This document shows positions 23,411 through 33,653 of a DNA stretch of 64,000 bases, one piece after another. Every line of letters starts with the position of its first letter. Within the stretch, counting starts at the first letter, position 1. The notes under the pieces are model-generated. The model was not told the DNA's origin. It worked only from the letters and a program-made list of their open reading frames with translations, and searched no databases. The position numbers and the translations under genes were made by a program. Origin of the DNA: Limonium bicolor (Eukaryota > Streptophyta > Magnoliopsida > Caryophyllales > Plumbaginaceae); assembly GCA_023374045.1 (NCBI GenBank), contig CM041779.1, positions 267,168,131-267,232,130 of the forward strand, given 5' to 3'.

Positions 23411-26300
23411 TAAAACCTGCAACTAAGGTGATTTTTCAACCCCAAATCAACCCTTAATCCACCCCTAATCATTCCATAAACTTTCCACATGTTTCCTACA
23501 TGTTTAAACACCTTAAAACACACCTTAAACCACCTCAAATCATTGGTCCAATCCTTGCTCAATTCTTGCTTAAGTTCTACATTCTCATTCTTGCATTTTT
23601 ACACTTTGCACACTTGTGCATTCCTAACTTCCTCTTGGTGGGTTACTACCCTCTACCAACTTCACCAAATTGCTTATTGACCATTACAATTCCATCCTAA
23701 ACAAATGCACTACCTATACCCAAGTCAAATATCCATCTTCAAGGTTACAAACACTAACTCTTTCTCTTGTTTTTCCAATGCTTTTTCACATGCTATTTGC
23801 TACAGATTTTGCATTCTTATATCCTCATATCACAACTACCATTCCATGGTTACTAAGTATCTCTACTAACAGCAATACATACCTTGGTTCTCCCATTCAC
23901 CAAGTCATCCACAAATGTACATATTCCTACCAAAATTTTGCCATAGTTCACCTACAATTCTCACTTATCCACACATACCCATTATCACCAAAATCATTCC
24001 TATTCTAGCCATACCCATACAAGGGTCCTACCAGCAATACAAAGAAATCTTAATACATCAATACTCCATTAAACAACAATACTAATACTTATACACAATT
24101 TACTTGGCTTCAAGGCCTACAATTCACATACTTGCTCACAATTACTAAAACTTCCACAACTACAATACTAATACATTATTTTGGTTTCTTTAAATTGGTT
24201 TACCCATTCCATCATTCTAATGCATGATAATATAGCATTGAGAGAGCTCTTACCTTAAAGCTCTTATTTCCTTCAATCCCTTTTTCAATTCTCCTCTTCC
24301 TCTCTTTCTTGCACAAATCGGTTTTGTGGGGAATGGAGTTTCCAAACTCCATTCCCATCACCCAAAGCATACAAAACAAGTATAATCAATATACTAACCC
24401 TTAGATTTATACTAACTCATTGAGATGTTTTAAACAAATTTCTAGGGTTTACCTTTTGAAGCTTTTAGGAGGGGTTTTAGCCCTTGGTTCAAGAAGGTGA
24501 ATCCACCACCATTGCAAGGTTGATATTGTGCTCAAAAGAGAGAGAGAAAATGGAGTGTTACAATGGGGCAAAAATCGGTTACCAAAGGAGATGAAGAAAA
24601 CTTAAGGTTCTCATAGAGATTTTTACCTTAATGGAGAGAGGGGACTCCAAGCTACACATTGATGCTATTTTCTTCCCCAATGGGATATACCCACGAAAAT
24701 GAAATTCCTCCTTTTTAGATTTTGAAAAGAGAAGTGTAGAGGAGAATGAGGGGAGTCCAAATATGTAATTTGTTTTCGATTTGGAGCTTACATGAGGATG
24801 GAGCATGAGGATGAAGAAGGGAAGCCATTGTTGTTGTTGGAGAAGCTCAAGAAATCGCCCCCAGCAAAGAGAGGAGGGAGGAATCTTTGGTGAGGAAGAA
24901 AGGAGAAAGAGAAAAGAGAGAGTGAGGTGAGAGAGAGTGTGGGGTTACTTTTTGCTTTTCGTATTTGTCTTTTAGCATATTAGGAAGTGAAGAGGGTGTG
25001 TGAGAGAGGGGGGGCTGCAACCAACACACACACACATTTTTTTTTTGCTTTTTATTTAAAAGTGGACACACTAGTTTTATTTATTTACACTTACACCCAC
25101 AACTTCTCGTTTTTGACAGTTTTACTAACCGGAACCCGTTTTCCGGAATTTTCTCGTTTCTTTATTTTTATTGGTTATTAAGCTTCTGTTAATGCTTAAT
25201 AATAGTTATTTAATAGTGTATAATTTTTACGGGTTCATTTGACCACTTAAAATCACGTTTTCGGGTTTTCTCGAAAAACGTGCGCTAAAGCTCTATTAGC
25301 GTTTTAATACATTATTTGGTTCCGTTTTCTTCGGGAATCATTCCCATATACTAATTAGGCATTAATAAGCCTCATGAATCTTTATAATACTCTAACCGAG
25401 GTCTTGCACCTCCTATGGTTATTTAACGCTTATTTTAGCGTTTTCTCATTTCTTTTGGATTTATTTTCTTTACCAAAATTACTTAGGCACTGTTAGGCCC
25501 TTAAATACGATATAAAAATAATTTAATCACCATTTTTAAGTTTGGGGTATTTCAAGGTCTGTTTACCTCGTCCTTGTGACAACTGACTGGCGGTGGGGGT
25601 CATCTCTCCCAATTGGTTTATTCCACTCTTGAGTATATTTTGTCTATGGGAATCATCTTCTGAAATGGTGGAGACATAACCTGTCTACCACGGGTTATGG
25701 ATATTAATGTCACTCCTGGTCCTTTGTGACTACTTAAGTCTTTCTCTTCTTAACCAGAATTGGTTCTAACATCAACAATGGATGCTTACTAACTATGTGG
25801 TGTGACTACTTAAGTGGATGACTTGGTTTGGAAGTTCTCTATCTCTATCTTTGTCTTGTTTTCTTTTCTCTTTAACTTGATTGTTTTGAAGTGCTCTATC
25901 TCTGTTTTACTTTTAAGAGTTTGTTTTCATGTTACTGTTTATTTTGAAGAGTTATGTTTTATAAGTTTGTTTTTAGAGAATTGTACCAGTTCCATTCCAG
26001 GGAACTGACCCGCCCCTTTCGGGGTGGGCTGCTTGGTTTCATCTTGCAGGTACGAATTGTTTTACAGGTGGCCACGAAGAGAATGAGCGTTTGGGATGGG
26101 ACTAGGTTTTGTGGAGAGTTAATGTGTTTAATTTCTGTTTTGGTTGTGTTAAGTTTTTCTCGAGTTCAGACCGTAGCTTTTGTAGGTTGTAAGTTGTAAT
26201 TGGTGAGGTTTGGTGCCGGGTGTTTGGAACCCGATGGTCTGTAATCGCCTTAGAGTTTTATTTCCGCTGTATTTATGGTTAATAGGGGCGTTACAGTGCG

Positions 26301-27866
26301 GCCTGAGGCCAAAGAAGCACGAAGTGTGTGAAACACACCAACAATCACAAGATGTGAACTCCATTGGAATGAAAGTGAAAGGAGACTTGAGAAAGTCACA
26401 AGGACCGACGCATAGAGAATGCAAGGTCATACAAGTAAAGAACACTTGTACAGAACCAGATAAATGGGTGTGAGTCAGAAGCTACTGACAACAGAGGAAG
26501 CACTACAACTAAGTAGTGGCTTAACCTCACCCGACAATAAGTCGGAGGAACCAAGTGAACGATCACTATATAACACAACAGTATGTATATAGATTGCCAG
26601 AGAGCTCGTTATAAATCTAAAACTCATTGAGTTCGCGTATGGTAAGAAATACCACGCTTGATGGAATAAACCTTATTCCCACAATAAGAGGGATAAAAAG
26701 GTGATGTATAGCACGTTTAAGATAACAAAAAGGGCGAATAACCCAAGCTATCAGGGCCGCGCAGCAGAAGCTAGTGGGCCCAGAATTCTAAGTGAAAGAC
26801 ACCTAGTGAATAAAAGGTTAATCAGCAATGCCTGAAAGCCATTTAGGCTAGAACCGAACCCGGTTAAGAGTTAAATAAACTCCGATGAAAATTCTTGATG
26901 CTGGGATTAACCAGTAATACGGTTAAGACCCATTGATCAAGGAACATTGTATAATAGACCGCATGGAAGCTGAACCACTCCATGACGGCTGAATGCCTTC
27001 GACCAATGTTCAACATTGACACATGGTAGATTACGTGGGCGTAATCCCTTTTAAGGGGGGTAGAGCGAAACCCGCGAAATGTATGTTTTATGTAATAAGG
27101 GCGTAAACTTCAATGCGCATAGCGCAAGAGAATTCGTTTTGATGGTTGATACTTATGTTACATAAACATTTGTATTCACTCATCGTGTAATTGTGGTAAT
27201 TTGGGAAATAAGAATAGGAAAGGAGTAGAGAAACTCCAGGGGAATGAGGACCCCGATTGGTAATAGTATGAGGAATGAGTACGTATGAGAGACTTGAGGA
27301 GTACAAATCGATATGGAACCGATGTATGTGATGAGTATAAACCGGTATGAAGCCGATGTATGTTATGAGTATAAATTGAGTATAGCAAATTAATTGGATA
27401 TTATACCCAGGAATTTCCTAAGTATAGTAGTTGGAGGAGATGTAGTAATAATTGATGAGATGATTAGTAAATGAGTAAGTGAATTCTATAAATTGGAAAA
27501 TGTATGTGTGTGATTATGACTAGCAAGATTAAAAAGATAGAAAACGAAATAATGTTTGACAATTTGTCTGTTTGAATGGAGGTGGGAGGTGGAACTTGAT
27601 TTGCTAGTGATCAAGGGAAACCGAACACAAATTGGGGTGGAAGGATAATTCAACACCAATGCTGATCACATTGGGGTTGACGGACTCTTGAAGCTCCCTT
27701 AAGTGGTCACAGTAATAACACTAGTAATAGGTATAATCATCATAAATGGAATTTGGGAGATGTGTGCAAGCTTTCAAAATGAATTTCCGAAACTAATTTG
27801 GTACAATGTTTTCTTTAACCTGAGAATGAGGATCGGTTTTGAAACCGCTCCCACGGGCGCTAGTGG
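26301..27866 (+). mobile_element. LARD internal region, segment 2 (non-coding)
   Basis: Begins GCCTGAGGCCAAAGAAGCAC and aligns by eye with 50194-50236 plus 56200-57780 of the second LARD copy over most of its length. At 27050-27064 it contains TTTTAAGGGGGGTAGA, nearly identical to the functional polypurine tract at 41618. A short frame at 26210-26473 spans the preceding LTR junction and is not a gene. Confidence 0.8.
27050..27064 (+). other. Internal polypurine-tract-like site
   Basis: TTTTAAGGGGGGTAGA matches TTTAAGGGGGGTAGAC before the 3' LTR. The second LARD copy has a mutated version at about 56910-56930 (TTTTATAGGGGTAGAG). No LTR follows. It could be a central polypurine tract or a relic of recombination. 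Confidence 0.45.
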
Positions 27867-27869
27867 ATC
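27867..27869. repeat. Left TSD of CACTA element (ATC)
   Basis: ATC precedes CACTAGTGG at 27870 and is repeated at 38803-38805. A 3-bp TSD is the hallmark of CACTA elements. Confidence 0.85.
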
Positions 27870-27904
27870 CACTAGTGGAAAAAATGTTTTTAATGACGGT
27901 TATT

Positions 27905-28020
27905 TTGCCTATATACCACGGTTAGAAACCGTGGTTTATACTGGTGTCGCATATAGCTAAAACCTATATACCATGGTTCAAAAACCGTCGTTTAAAAGGG
28001 AGTTTATACCACGGTTCCTT
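27905..28020. repeat. CACTA left subterminal repeats
   Basis: ACCACGGTT or AACCGTGGT variants occur at about 27908, 27925, 27968 and 28007 and as ACCGTCGTTT at about 27984 and 28024. In En/Spm such short subterminal repeats are the binding sites for the TnpA protein. The role here is by analogy. Confidence 0.75.
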
Positions 28021-28472
28021 TGGACCGTCGTTTAAGACCCTGTGAGCCTCGATTTTAAACCCTATCCTATGTTGATTAAATTGATTAGGATCTAACCGGG
28101 TTTTAGGTCCACTTATAACCTAAGATTAATAACTATGTCATATAACAATAATTATTAAAACCTAAGCTAGCTCACTGGAACCTATTATGAGTCGCCACCT
28201 AATTTTAACCTAGGATAAATTAGGAAAGGAAAAGTTCTGGTTCGGGGGCTTGGTATTCGACTTATTTAGGGTTCAATTACTTTCATTACCCTCAAGAGTC
28301 GTTTTTCCTCTACTTAGTTTTATTTACGGCTTATTACGAGTCGTTTTAACCTAAGTGCGCAAGCTTCTGTTTTTTTTGTGTTTTTTAGCGTTTTTTGACA
28401 GAAAATTAAAGCGAAATTGAAAGCTACCTAAACTAGGGTTTCGGAGGCAGAATTAGGTCAAATTTTGCTTAC

Positions 28473-28735
28473 GTCCGTAGCCACGGACCAAAAGTCCGAG
28501 ACCACGGACCCCAGTTAACCTAAATATGCAGAAAAGTCGAAATTGAAGGAAAACAAAAATTTACAAAGTCCGGGGCCACGGACAGGCTGTCCGTGGGCCC
28601 GGACATCGTTAGAAAAACCTAAGTTTTGAATTTTTAAAATCCCCCGCCGTCCGTGGGTGTCCGTGGTCTCGGACAACGCGTCCGAGGTCCCGGACCATAG
28701 GTCCGAGGTCACGGACCACCCACGGACAGGGGTTT
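28473..28735. repeat. CCACGGAC/GTCCGTGG palindrome cluster
   Basis: About a dozen alternating CCACGGAC, GTCCGTGG, GTCCGAGG and CCCGGAC words, many forming inverted pairs, lie in the U5-proximal half of the LTR. The other LTR has the same cluster at about 36325-36588. Confidence 0.85.
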
Positions 28736-28821
28736 TCAGAAGGTTCCTGAGGGTGTTTTGAGCTCAAATTTTATGGGTGTGTAGCCTGAAAGATTTACAA
28801 GTCGTTAGTGATTGAAGGTTT

Positions 28822-29103
28822 TCAATTTGAACTCGAATTAAGCACGAAACTTTGTAAACAAGTTATTGGACAGAAGCTTAAACGAACGTCAATACAGAAG
28901 CGTAAACAGGTTGGTTTGAACCCAAACTTTGACAGAGAGTTAACAAGGTCGTGGGGAATCAGAAAAGTGGGATTGTAACCTGTTTTACCTTCGAATTCAA
29001 GATGATTCTTCACGTTGGGATTCTTCGGAGGCTCCGATGATGCCGGTTCCGGATTGAGTTCGACCCGGGCTTCTGGTTGTTGATTGTTGATGATGTTCTT
29101 CAC
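28822..29103 (-). CDS. LTR leader reading frame, unknown
   Basis: A 93-codon frame starting MKNIINNQQPEARVELNPEP lies about 200 bp downstream of the TATA-like box, on the element's sense strand. The other LTR copy (36676-36957) keeps the full frame with two visible substitutions. The N-terminal third is rich in Pro, Glu and Asn. No domain is recognised. It could be a leader peptide, a captured gene piece or chance; LTR homogeneity explains the conservation without selection. Confidence 0.2.
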   Translation of the reverse strand: MKNIINNQQPEARVELNPEPASSEPPKNPNVKNHLEFEGKTGYNPTFLIPHDLVNSLSKFGFKPTCLRFCIDVRLSFCPITCLQSFVLNSSSN

Positions 29104-29300
29104 GTTTTGGAGGTGGTTTGGTTGATGTTTGATGATTGTTGATGTGTTAGGAATTGAAAAGTGTGTTTAGGTGGTGATTTCGAGAGATTTTTGATGTGAT
29201 TTTGGTGCTTGGATGTGTAAAAACGTGAGGAGAATGAGACGGCTAGGTTTTCTGGTTGCTTAGGGTTCTTGAGGTTCTGATTTGATCATGGGATAAGGTT

Positions 29301-29310
29301 CCTTATATAG
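29301..29310 (-). promoter_or_regulatory. TATA-like box, gag-only element 3' LTR
   Basis: CCTTATATAG on the plus strand reads CTATATAAGG on the element strand, about 490 bases into the LTR. The same word is at 37155-37164 in the 5' LTR, where it would drive the genomic RNA. Confidence 0.5.
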
Positions 29311-29802
29311 ACTTCCTTAAAGATAGAAAAATCCGGTCAAAACCGAGATTTACCGACGTTTTAACTCAAGGGCTTCCAAAAGGAATTTGATTATGAAATT
29401 TCACACATGGGTAAAGGATGATAATTCTGATTTTTCTAAAGTGAGATCGAATTTTTTGGATATTGGAATATTTTTAAATTCAATTTCCCGTCAGATTCAA
29501 TCAGAAATTGCTAGAAAATTATTGGAAATTCGAAAAATCAAAATTCCAACGCCATTATGCTTCAAATGTCATCCTTTATCATGGGTTAAAATTTCAAAGC
29601 ATTTTGAATTGATTTGACCCTTATTTGGAGGAGAGAGAAAGCCTATAGGGGGCTTAGGAGCCTTGAAAAATTACGAAAATGCCCCTGGAGATGACTAAGC
29701 TGTCCCTAGTACTCTGAAACGTGCCGATCGAACTGGGAACCCTTGCTACTAGCCTATTAGTAGAGACTTTCTTCCGGGGGGGTTGAAATTTTGGGTATAA
29801 CA

Positions 29803-29816
29803 GATTGCCCCCCGTC
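29803..29816 (-). other. Polypurine tract of the gag-only element
   Basis: On the element strand GACGGGGGGCAATC lies directly before the 3' LTR (TGTTATACC), where plus-strand priming occurs. It shares GGGGGCAAT with three internal sites at 31957, 32024 and 33122. Confidence 0.85.
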
Positions 29817-29924
29817 AACTAGGCTTTGTAATGAAGATGAAAAGACTGGTTGATGCTTGAGTGATACCCCAAAATTTCAAATGTTTCCAAGACCCTGCAT
29901 GTTACCAAAAAACTGATAAACTGT

Positions 29925-30535
29925 GTCGAGCTATTCTAAGGCGCTGACTACCTACAATGATGATATGATGTCAAGCTATTCTAAGGCGTTGACTACCTAT
30001 GAAGTAATAATGAAGTAATGAGATGATGTCAAGCTATTCTAAGGCGTTGACTGCCTATGAAGTAATGAGATGATGTCAAGCTATTCTAAGGCGTTGACTA
30101 CCTATGAAGTAATGAGATGATGTCAAGCTATTCTAAGGCGTTGACTACCTAAAAAGTAATGAGATGATGTCAAGCTATTCTAAGGCGTTGACTACCTAAA
30201 AAGTAATGAGATGATGTCAAGCTATTCTAAGGCGTTGACTACCTAAAAAGTAATGAGATGATGTCAAGCTATTCTAAGGCGTTGACTACCTAAAAAGTAA
30301 TGAGATGATGTCAAGCTATTCTAAGGCGTTGACTACCTAAAAATGAAATGATGAAGTAAATGTCAAGCTATTCTAAGGCGTTGACTACCTAAAAAGTAAT
30401 GAGATGATGTCAAGCTATTCTAAGGCGTTGACTACCTAAAAATGAAATGATGAAGTAAATGTCAAGCTATTCTAAGGCGTTGACTACCTAAAGGGATGAT
30501 ATGTTGTCAAGCTATTCTAAGGCGTTGACTACCTA
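29925..30535. repeat. About 46-bp tandem repeat, about 13 copies
   Basis: Units contain GTCAAGCTATTCTAAGGCGT, TGACTACCTAAAAAGTAATG and AGATGAT. Most are 46 bp and a few 52-53 bp with ATGAAATGATGAAGTAA. Inner units are almost identical, so amplification is recent. The copies at 29925-30060 are the most diverged. Confidence 0.92.
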
Positions 30536-30599
30536 TAATGGATGAAATGAATGCAATATGTTTAATGGAAGCGGGTAAGCTAAGGAGTGGTGTTAGGTC

Positions 30600-30855
30600 T
30601 TACTACGAGCCTAAAGGGATGACTCTAGGACTTACGTCGAGCCTAAAGTGAATGAATAAGGGAGGTCTTATGGGTGCCTGTAGGGTAGGCCTTATGGGTG
30701 CCTGAAAGGATTGAATGTAGGGTAGGTCTTATGTGTGCCTAAAAGGATTGAATGTAGGGTAGGTCTTATGTGTGCCTAAAAGGATTGAATGTAGGGTAGG
30801 TCTTATGTGTGCCTAAGGTTTGAATGTAGGGTAGGTCTTATGTGTGCCTAAGGTT
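30600..30855. repeat. GGTAGGTCTTATGTGTGCCT repeat, 6-7 copies
   Basis: Units of about 35-45 bp carry GTAGGTCTTATGTGTGCCTA and AAAGGATTGAATGTAGG. They lie between the 46-bp and 33-bp arrays. Confidence 0.8.
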
Positions 30856-30867
30856 TGGGGATGAGAC

Positions 30868-31375
30868 TCATCTTAACTCAGTTGCTTATGGAGACTGAGA
30901 CCCATTCTACTCGGTTGCTTATGGAGACCGAGACCCATTCTACTCGGTTGCTTATGGAGACCGAGACCCATCTAACTCAGTTGCTTATGGAGACTGAGAT
31001 CCATCCTACTCGGTTGCTTATGGAGACCGAGACCCATCCTACTGGGTCGCTTATGGAGACCGAGATCCATCTAACTCAGTTGCTTATGGAGACTGAGACC
31101 CATTCTACTCGGTTGCTTATGGAGACCGAGATCCATCTAACTCAGTTGCTTATGGAGACTGAGACCCATTCCACTCGGTTGCTTATGGAGACCGAGATCC
31201 ACTCTACTCGGTTGCTTATGGAGACCGAGATCCATCTAACTCAGTTGCTTATGGAGACTGAGACCCATTCTACTCGGTTGCTTATGGAGACCGAGATCCA
31301 CTCTACTCGGTTGCTTATGGAGACCGAGATCCATCTAACTCAGTTGCTTATGGAGACTGAGATCCATTCTAAACT
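30868..31375. repeat. 33-bp hairpin tandem array, 15 copies
   Basis: Each unit has a 6-bp arm, TGCTTATGGAG (or close), and the complementary arm. Six units have CTCAGT with ACTGAG and nine have CTCGGT or CTGGGT with ACCGAG. Arms are perfectly matched in 14 of 15. Because 33 is a multiple of three, an open plus-strand frame (30855-31391, repeats of LLMETET) runs through it, antisense to the element. Confidence 0.93.
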
Positions 31376-31936
31376 TGACCAGGAAAATTGAGGAATGCAA
31401 TATACTTGATGATGCGAGGATGCAAAACACGTTTTATGCAAATGATTGTGATGTGATCAAATTGTTAAGGTTCCAAACATGGAAATGATAAGGTTTACCC
31501 GAGTATTGCAAAGTGAAATTGAAGTGCTTGTGAAAACCGAAAATTTGCACAAAGCAAGAAATAGCTGAAAATATGCCAAACATGGCAATGCTTGAGAAAA
31601 ACACTGCTGAGAAAGGATAGCGAAATAACCATTTCCTGACTAAGAGTTCCTGATCTGCAATTTGTTTCTTAGAGGATGAACACGATACTGATGGAAGTGT
31701 GTGGTGTTTGTTGTGGTGCTGAAAGCTTTTGCCGGTGTTCAAGATTTATGACAAGCTTGGGGTTGGGTGTGATTTTGGATGGTGATTTGGATTAAGATGA
31801 GCTGATGTTTTGTGGAGGTAAGACCAATGACGGGCCTAAGAGTGTTTGTGTGATGGTAGGGGCTAATGTGGGCCTACATGGTGGTGTTGGTGGTGTTGGT
31901 GGTGCCCAAGCTTTGGGTTTCCGTTGGTGTTGTCAT

Positions 31937-31973
31937 GGCAATTGTTGGAACCAACAATTGCCCCCAGTATTTT
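31937..31973 (-). other. Hairpin plus polypurine-like module 1
   Basis: GGCAATTGTTGG and CCAACAATTGCC form a perfect 12-bp stem with a 2-base loop (31937-31962). CCCCCAGTATTTTT follows, giving ATACTGGGGGCAAT on the element strand. Confidence 0.75.
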
Positions 31974-32002
31974 TCCTTAGGACAATCTGAGCTAGAGTTC
32001 AT

Positions 32003-32040
32003 GGCAATTGATCGGAACGATCGATTGCCCCCAGTATTTT
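32003..32040 (-). other. Hairpin plus polypurine-like module 2
   Basis: GGCAATTGATCG and CGATCGATTGCC (32003-32029) form a 12-bp stem with one G.T pair and a 3-base loop, again followed by CCCCAGTATTTT. Compared with module 1, two stem positions have changed on both arms so that pairing is kept. Confidence 0.75.
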
Positions 32041-33121
32041 CTTTGATTAAACATGCGAACAAGCCTTATCCTCACATGGTCAAGGATTATGTCTTGATGT
32101 GGTGCTTTCTATCCTACACTCAAAGTTTTTGATGCCTGCACTCGTGCTCTCCTTTTGGTCAAAACATCTCAACCATTGAATTTGACATTTGTTAGATTTA
32201 CGCATTCAACCTGCTACTTCCATATGATCGGATACACAACTACTAAGTCGGAAGTCTTTTGAGCTTATAACGTGGCTATGGGGTATGATGAATGACAACA
32301 GGATAATGGAGGAATGTTTAGGATATGTGGAGCTTTAAGGATGACCAAAGCTGCAACTTGCACCGTCTCTCGGACTTGTCTCCTTTGCCTTGAAGTCGTT
32401 TGGCCACTTCGTGATGACTTCGCTTATGGACTTGGAACTTGGAACCTTTGGATTGTTCCTTGCATCTTCTTTCTTTTTTTTTGATTCTGGGTTTCTTTGA
32501 GGCTTTTCAGGTTTGCCTTTCTTCGAATCTCCTTTCCTTCGGGGTTCTTGTGTTTCCCGGTTTTGAACCTTGGGAGCTGTTTTTGATGTTAGCTCATTTT
32601 GGATCCTGTGTCACTTTGGGACCATTTGCGGATCGCTTCGTCACGCTGGTAGCGGTTTTGCTTCTTTGGACTTGTGAAGTTGTTGTTCAAAAGTCGGGCT
32701 CCTTGCTTCCTTTGGTCACCGGGTCGGTTATTCATCATTGGCGGGCTCGTTTGTGGAGCTTGTAGTGTTGTAAAAGAGGTCATATATGAAAAGCTCAGCG
32801 GGGGTGCCTAGGGTTTAATGTCAGGGTTTACAAGCTTTTGGCTGTGTGGTGCTGTTTCCTAGGTGCTTCGTCATCCCTAATAGTTGTGTATCTGCTCCTT
32901 GTTACTTTTCACTGGTTTAAGCGTAAATTTACAAATTATCTCCTTCGGTCGGAGTTATGCCGTTTACCTTACCTTTAAATGTGGCCTCTTGGAGTCGTGT
33001 AAAAATGACACGCTCTTTCGCTCTTGGTTTTACCACTCAAGGCACGCTCGCGAAACGTTCACTCAGAGACTTGTTTGCACATTTAAACAAAAGAAATAAA
33101 CATTATCGTTCCTTAACTCGG

Positions 33122-33136
33122 ATTGCCCCCAGTATT
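33122..33136 (-). other. Third polypurine-like site without hairpin
   Basis: ATTGCCCCCAGTATT repeats the core of the two modules and of the true polypurine tract, but no left hairpin arm precedes it. Confidence 0.6.
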
Positions 33137-33653
33137 GCTGTGGGGTTTTTTTTTGATAAGCCTTTTGAATACCCAGGTTATTTGTGAAGGGTGATTGTGT
33201 GTGTGTGGTGGTAAGTGATGACGGTGTTTTGCTGTTTTGGTGGAGTGATGTAGTGACGAAAGTAAACAGGGTGGTGGGATGTTCTCTGTGTATGGTGTTT
33301 GGACAGGCATGTTCACCCTTTTGGAAGCAAAAGGCGAATCGTTTTGTTCTATTGCCAGGAGATGATTACTTCATACGCCTATATCAAAGGATATACTCAA
33401 ACCAATTTTTCCGTTTTTTTTTTCGTTTTGCTGGAGAATGAGCATTTATTTACAAAGTATTTATACATGACTTTATTAAAGATGTGAAAAATGCAAGAAT
33501 TTTATTAATGGAAAATATATTTAACAATGTTGAGTACATACATCCAAAAACTATCTAAAGTTAACTGAAAGGAAAGACCGAATGGAAACTAAATATCCTA
33601 AAGTTTAAACTAAGAGCTGCGAAATGAAAGTGACCTCTAGCAAGAACAAATTC

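Larger units (their letters stand above)
21139..25554 (-). mobile_element. Inverted solo LTR of LARD family, TSD AGGTC
   Basis: On the plus strand it starts TGTAACACCCCTACCGCTAA and ends GTTTGGGGTATTTCA, the exact reverse arrangement of the LARD LTR. AGGTC flanks it at 21134-21138 and 25555-25559. Its length (4416 bp) is close to the LARD LTR's 4344. Large parts match the reverse complement of the LARD LTR: the terminal 60 bases, the TATA region, the GAGTA tract and the pyrimidine leader. The GC-rich slot and its surroundings differ. No primer site follows it, so it is a solo LTR. It lies at nesting level 3. Confidence 0.93.
19423..26295 (+). mobile_element. Solo LTR (2.45 kb net), TSD GTGCG
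   Basis: Starts TGAAATACCCCTAAATTAAT and ends AATAGGGGCGTTACA, with GTGCG at 19418-19422 and 26296-26300. An inverted LTR (21139-25554) is nested inside. Net length is about 2.45 kb. There is no primer site, polypurine tract or internal region, so it is a solo LTR. It contains two copies of the roughly 100-bp module and, at the nested insertion point, a tandem repeat of about 45 bp with GCGGAGGTCTG...TTACCTCGTCC. Its ending resembles the 5.95-kb solo LTR at 50242-56194 (GGGGCGTTACA). Confidence 0.92.
28041..29802 (-). mobile_element. 3' LTR of the gag-only element
   Basis: 1762 bp. On its own strand it starts TGTTATACCC and ends GAGGCTCACA. It is nearly identical to 35903-37656 apart from a cluster of differences in the outer 350 bp (28041-28390). 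It carries a GC-rich GTCCGTGG/CCACGGAC cluster at 28473-28735 and a TATA-like box at 29301-29310. A 93-codon minus-strand frame at 28822-29103 is kept in both LTRs. Confidence 0.95.
31376..33653 (-). mobile_element. Gag-only element, unassigned 3' interior
   Basis: No gene is recognised on either strand. It contains the two hairpin plus polypurine-like modules (31937-31975, 31999-32040) and a third polypurine-like site (33122-33136). In the autonomous parent this interval would hold pol; I see no RT or integrase motif. It may be acquired non-coding sequence. Confidence 0.7.

Noticed and set aside
26210..26473. 87-codon frame suspected as an integrase remnant (HEVCETHQQ)
   Set aside because: It spans the junction of the solo LTR and the LARD interior, and no integrase H-H-C-C or D-D-E pattern is visible.
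29925..30535. Regular repeats that might suggest a CRISPR array
   Set aside because: There are no unique spacers, units are contiguous and the context is a plant retrotransposon.
30855..31391. 178-codon plus-strand frame of LLMETET repeats
   Set aside because: It exists only because the hairpin unit is 33 bp long and lacks stops. It is antisense to the element and has no non-repeat domain.
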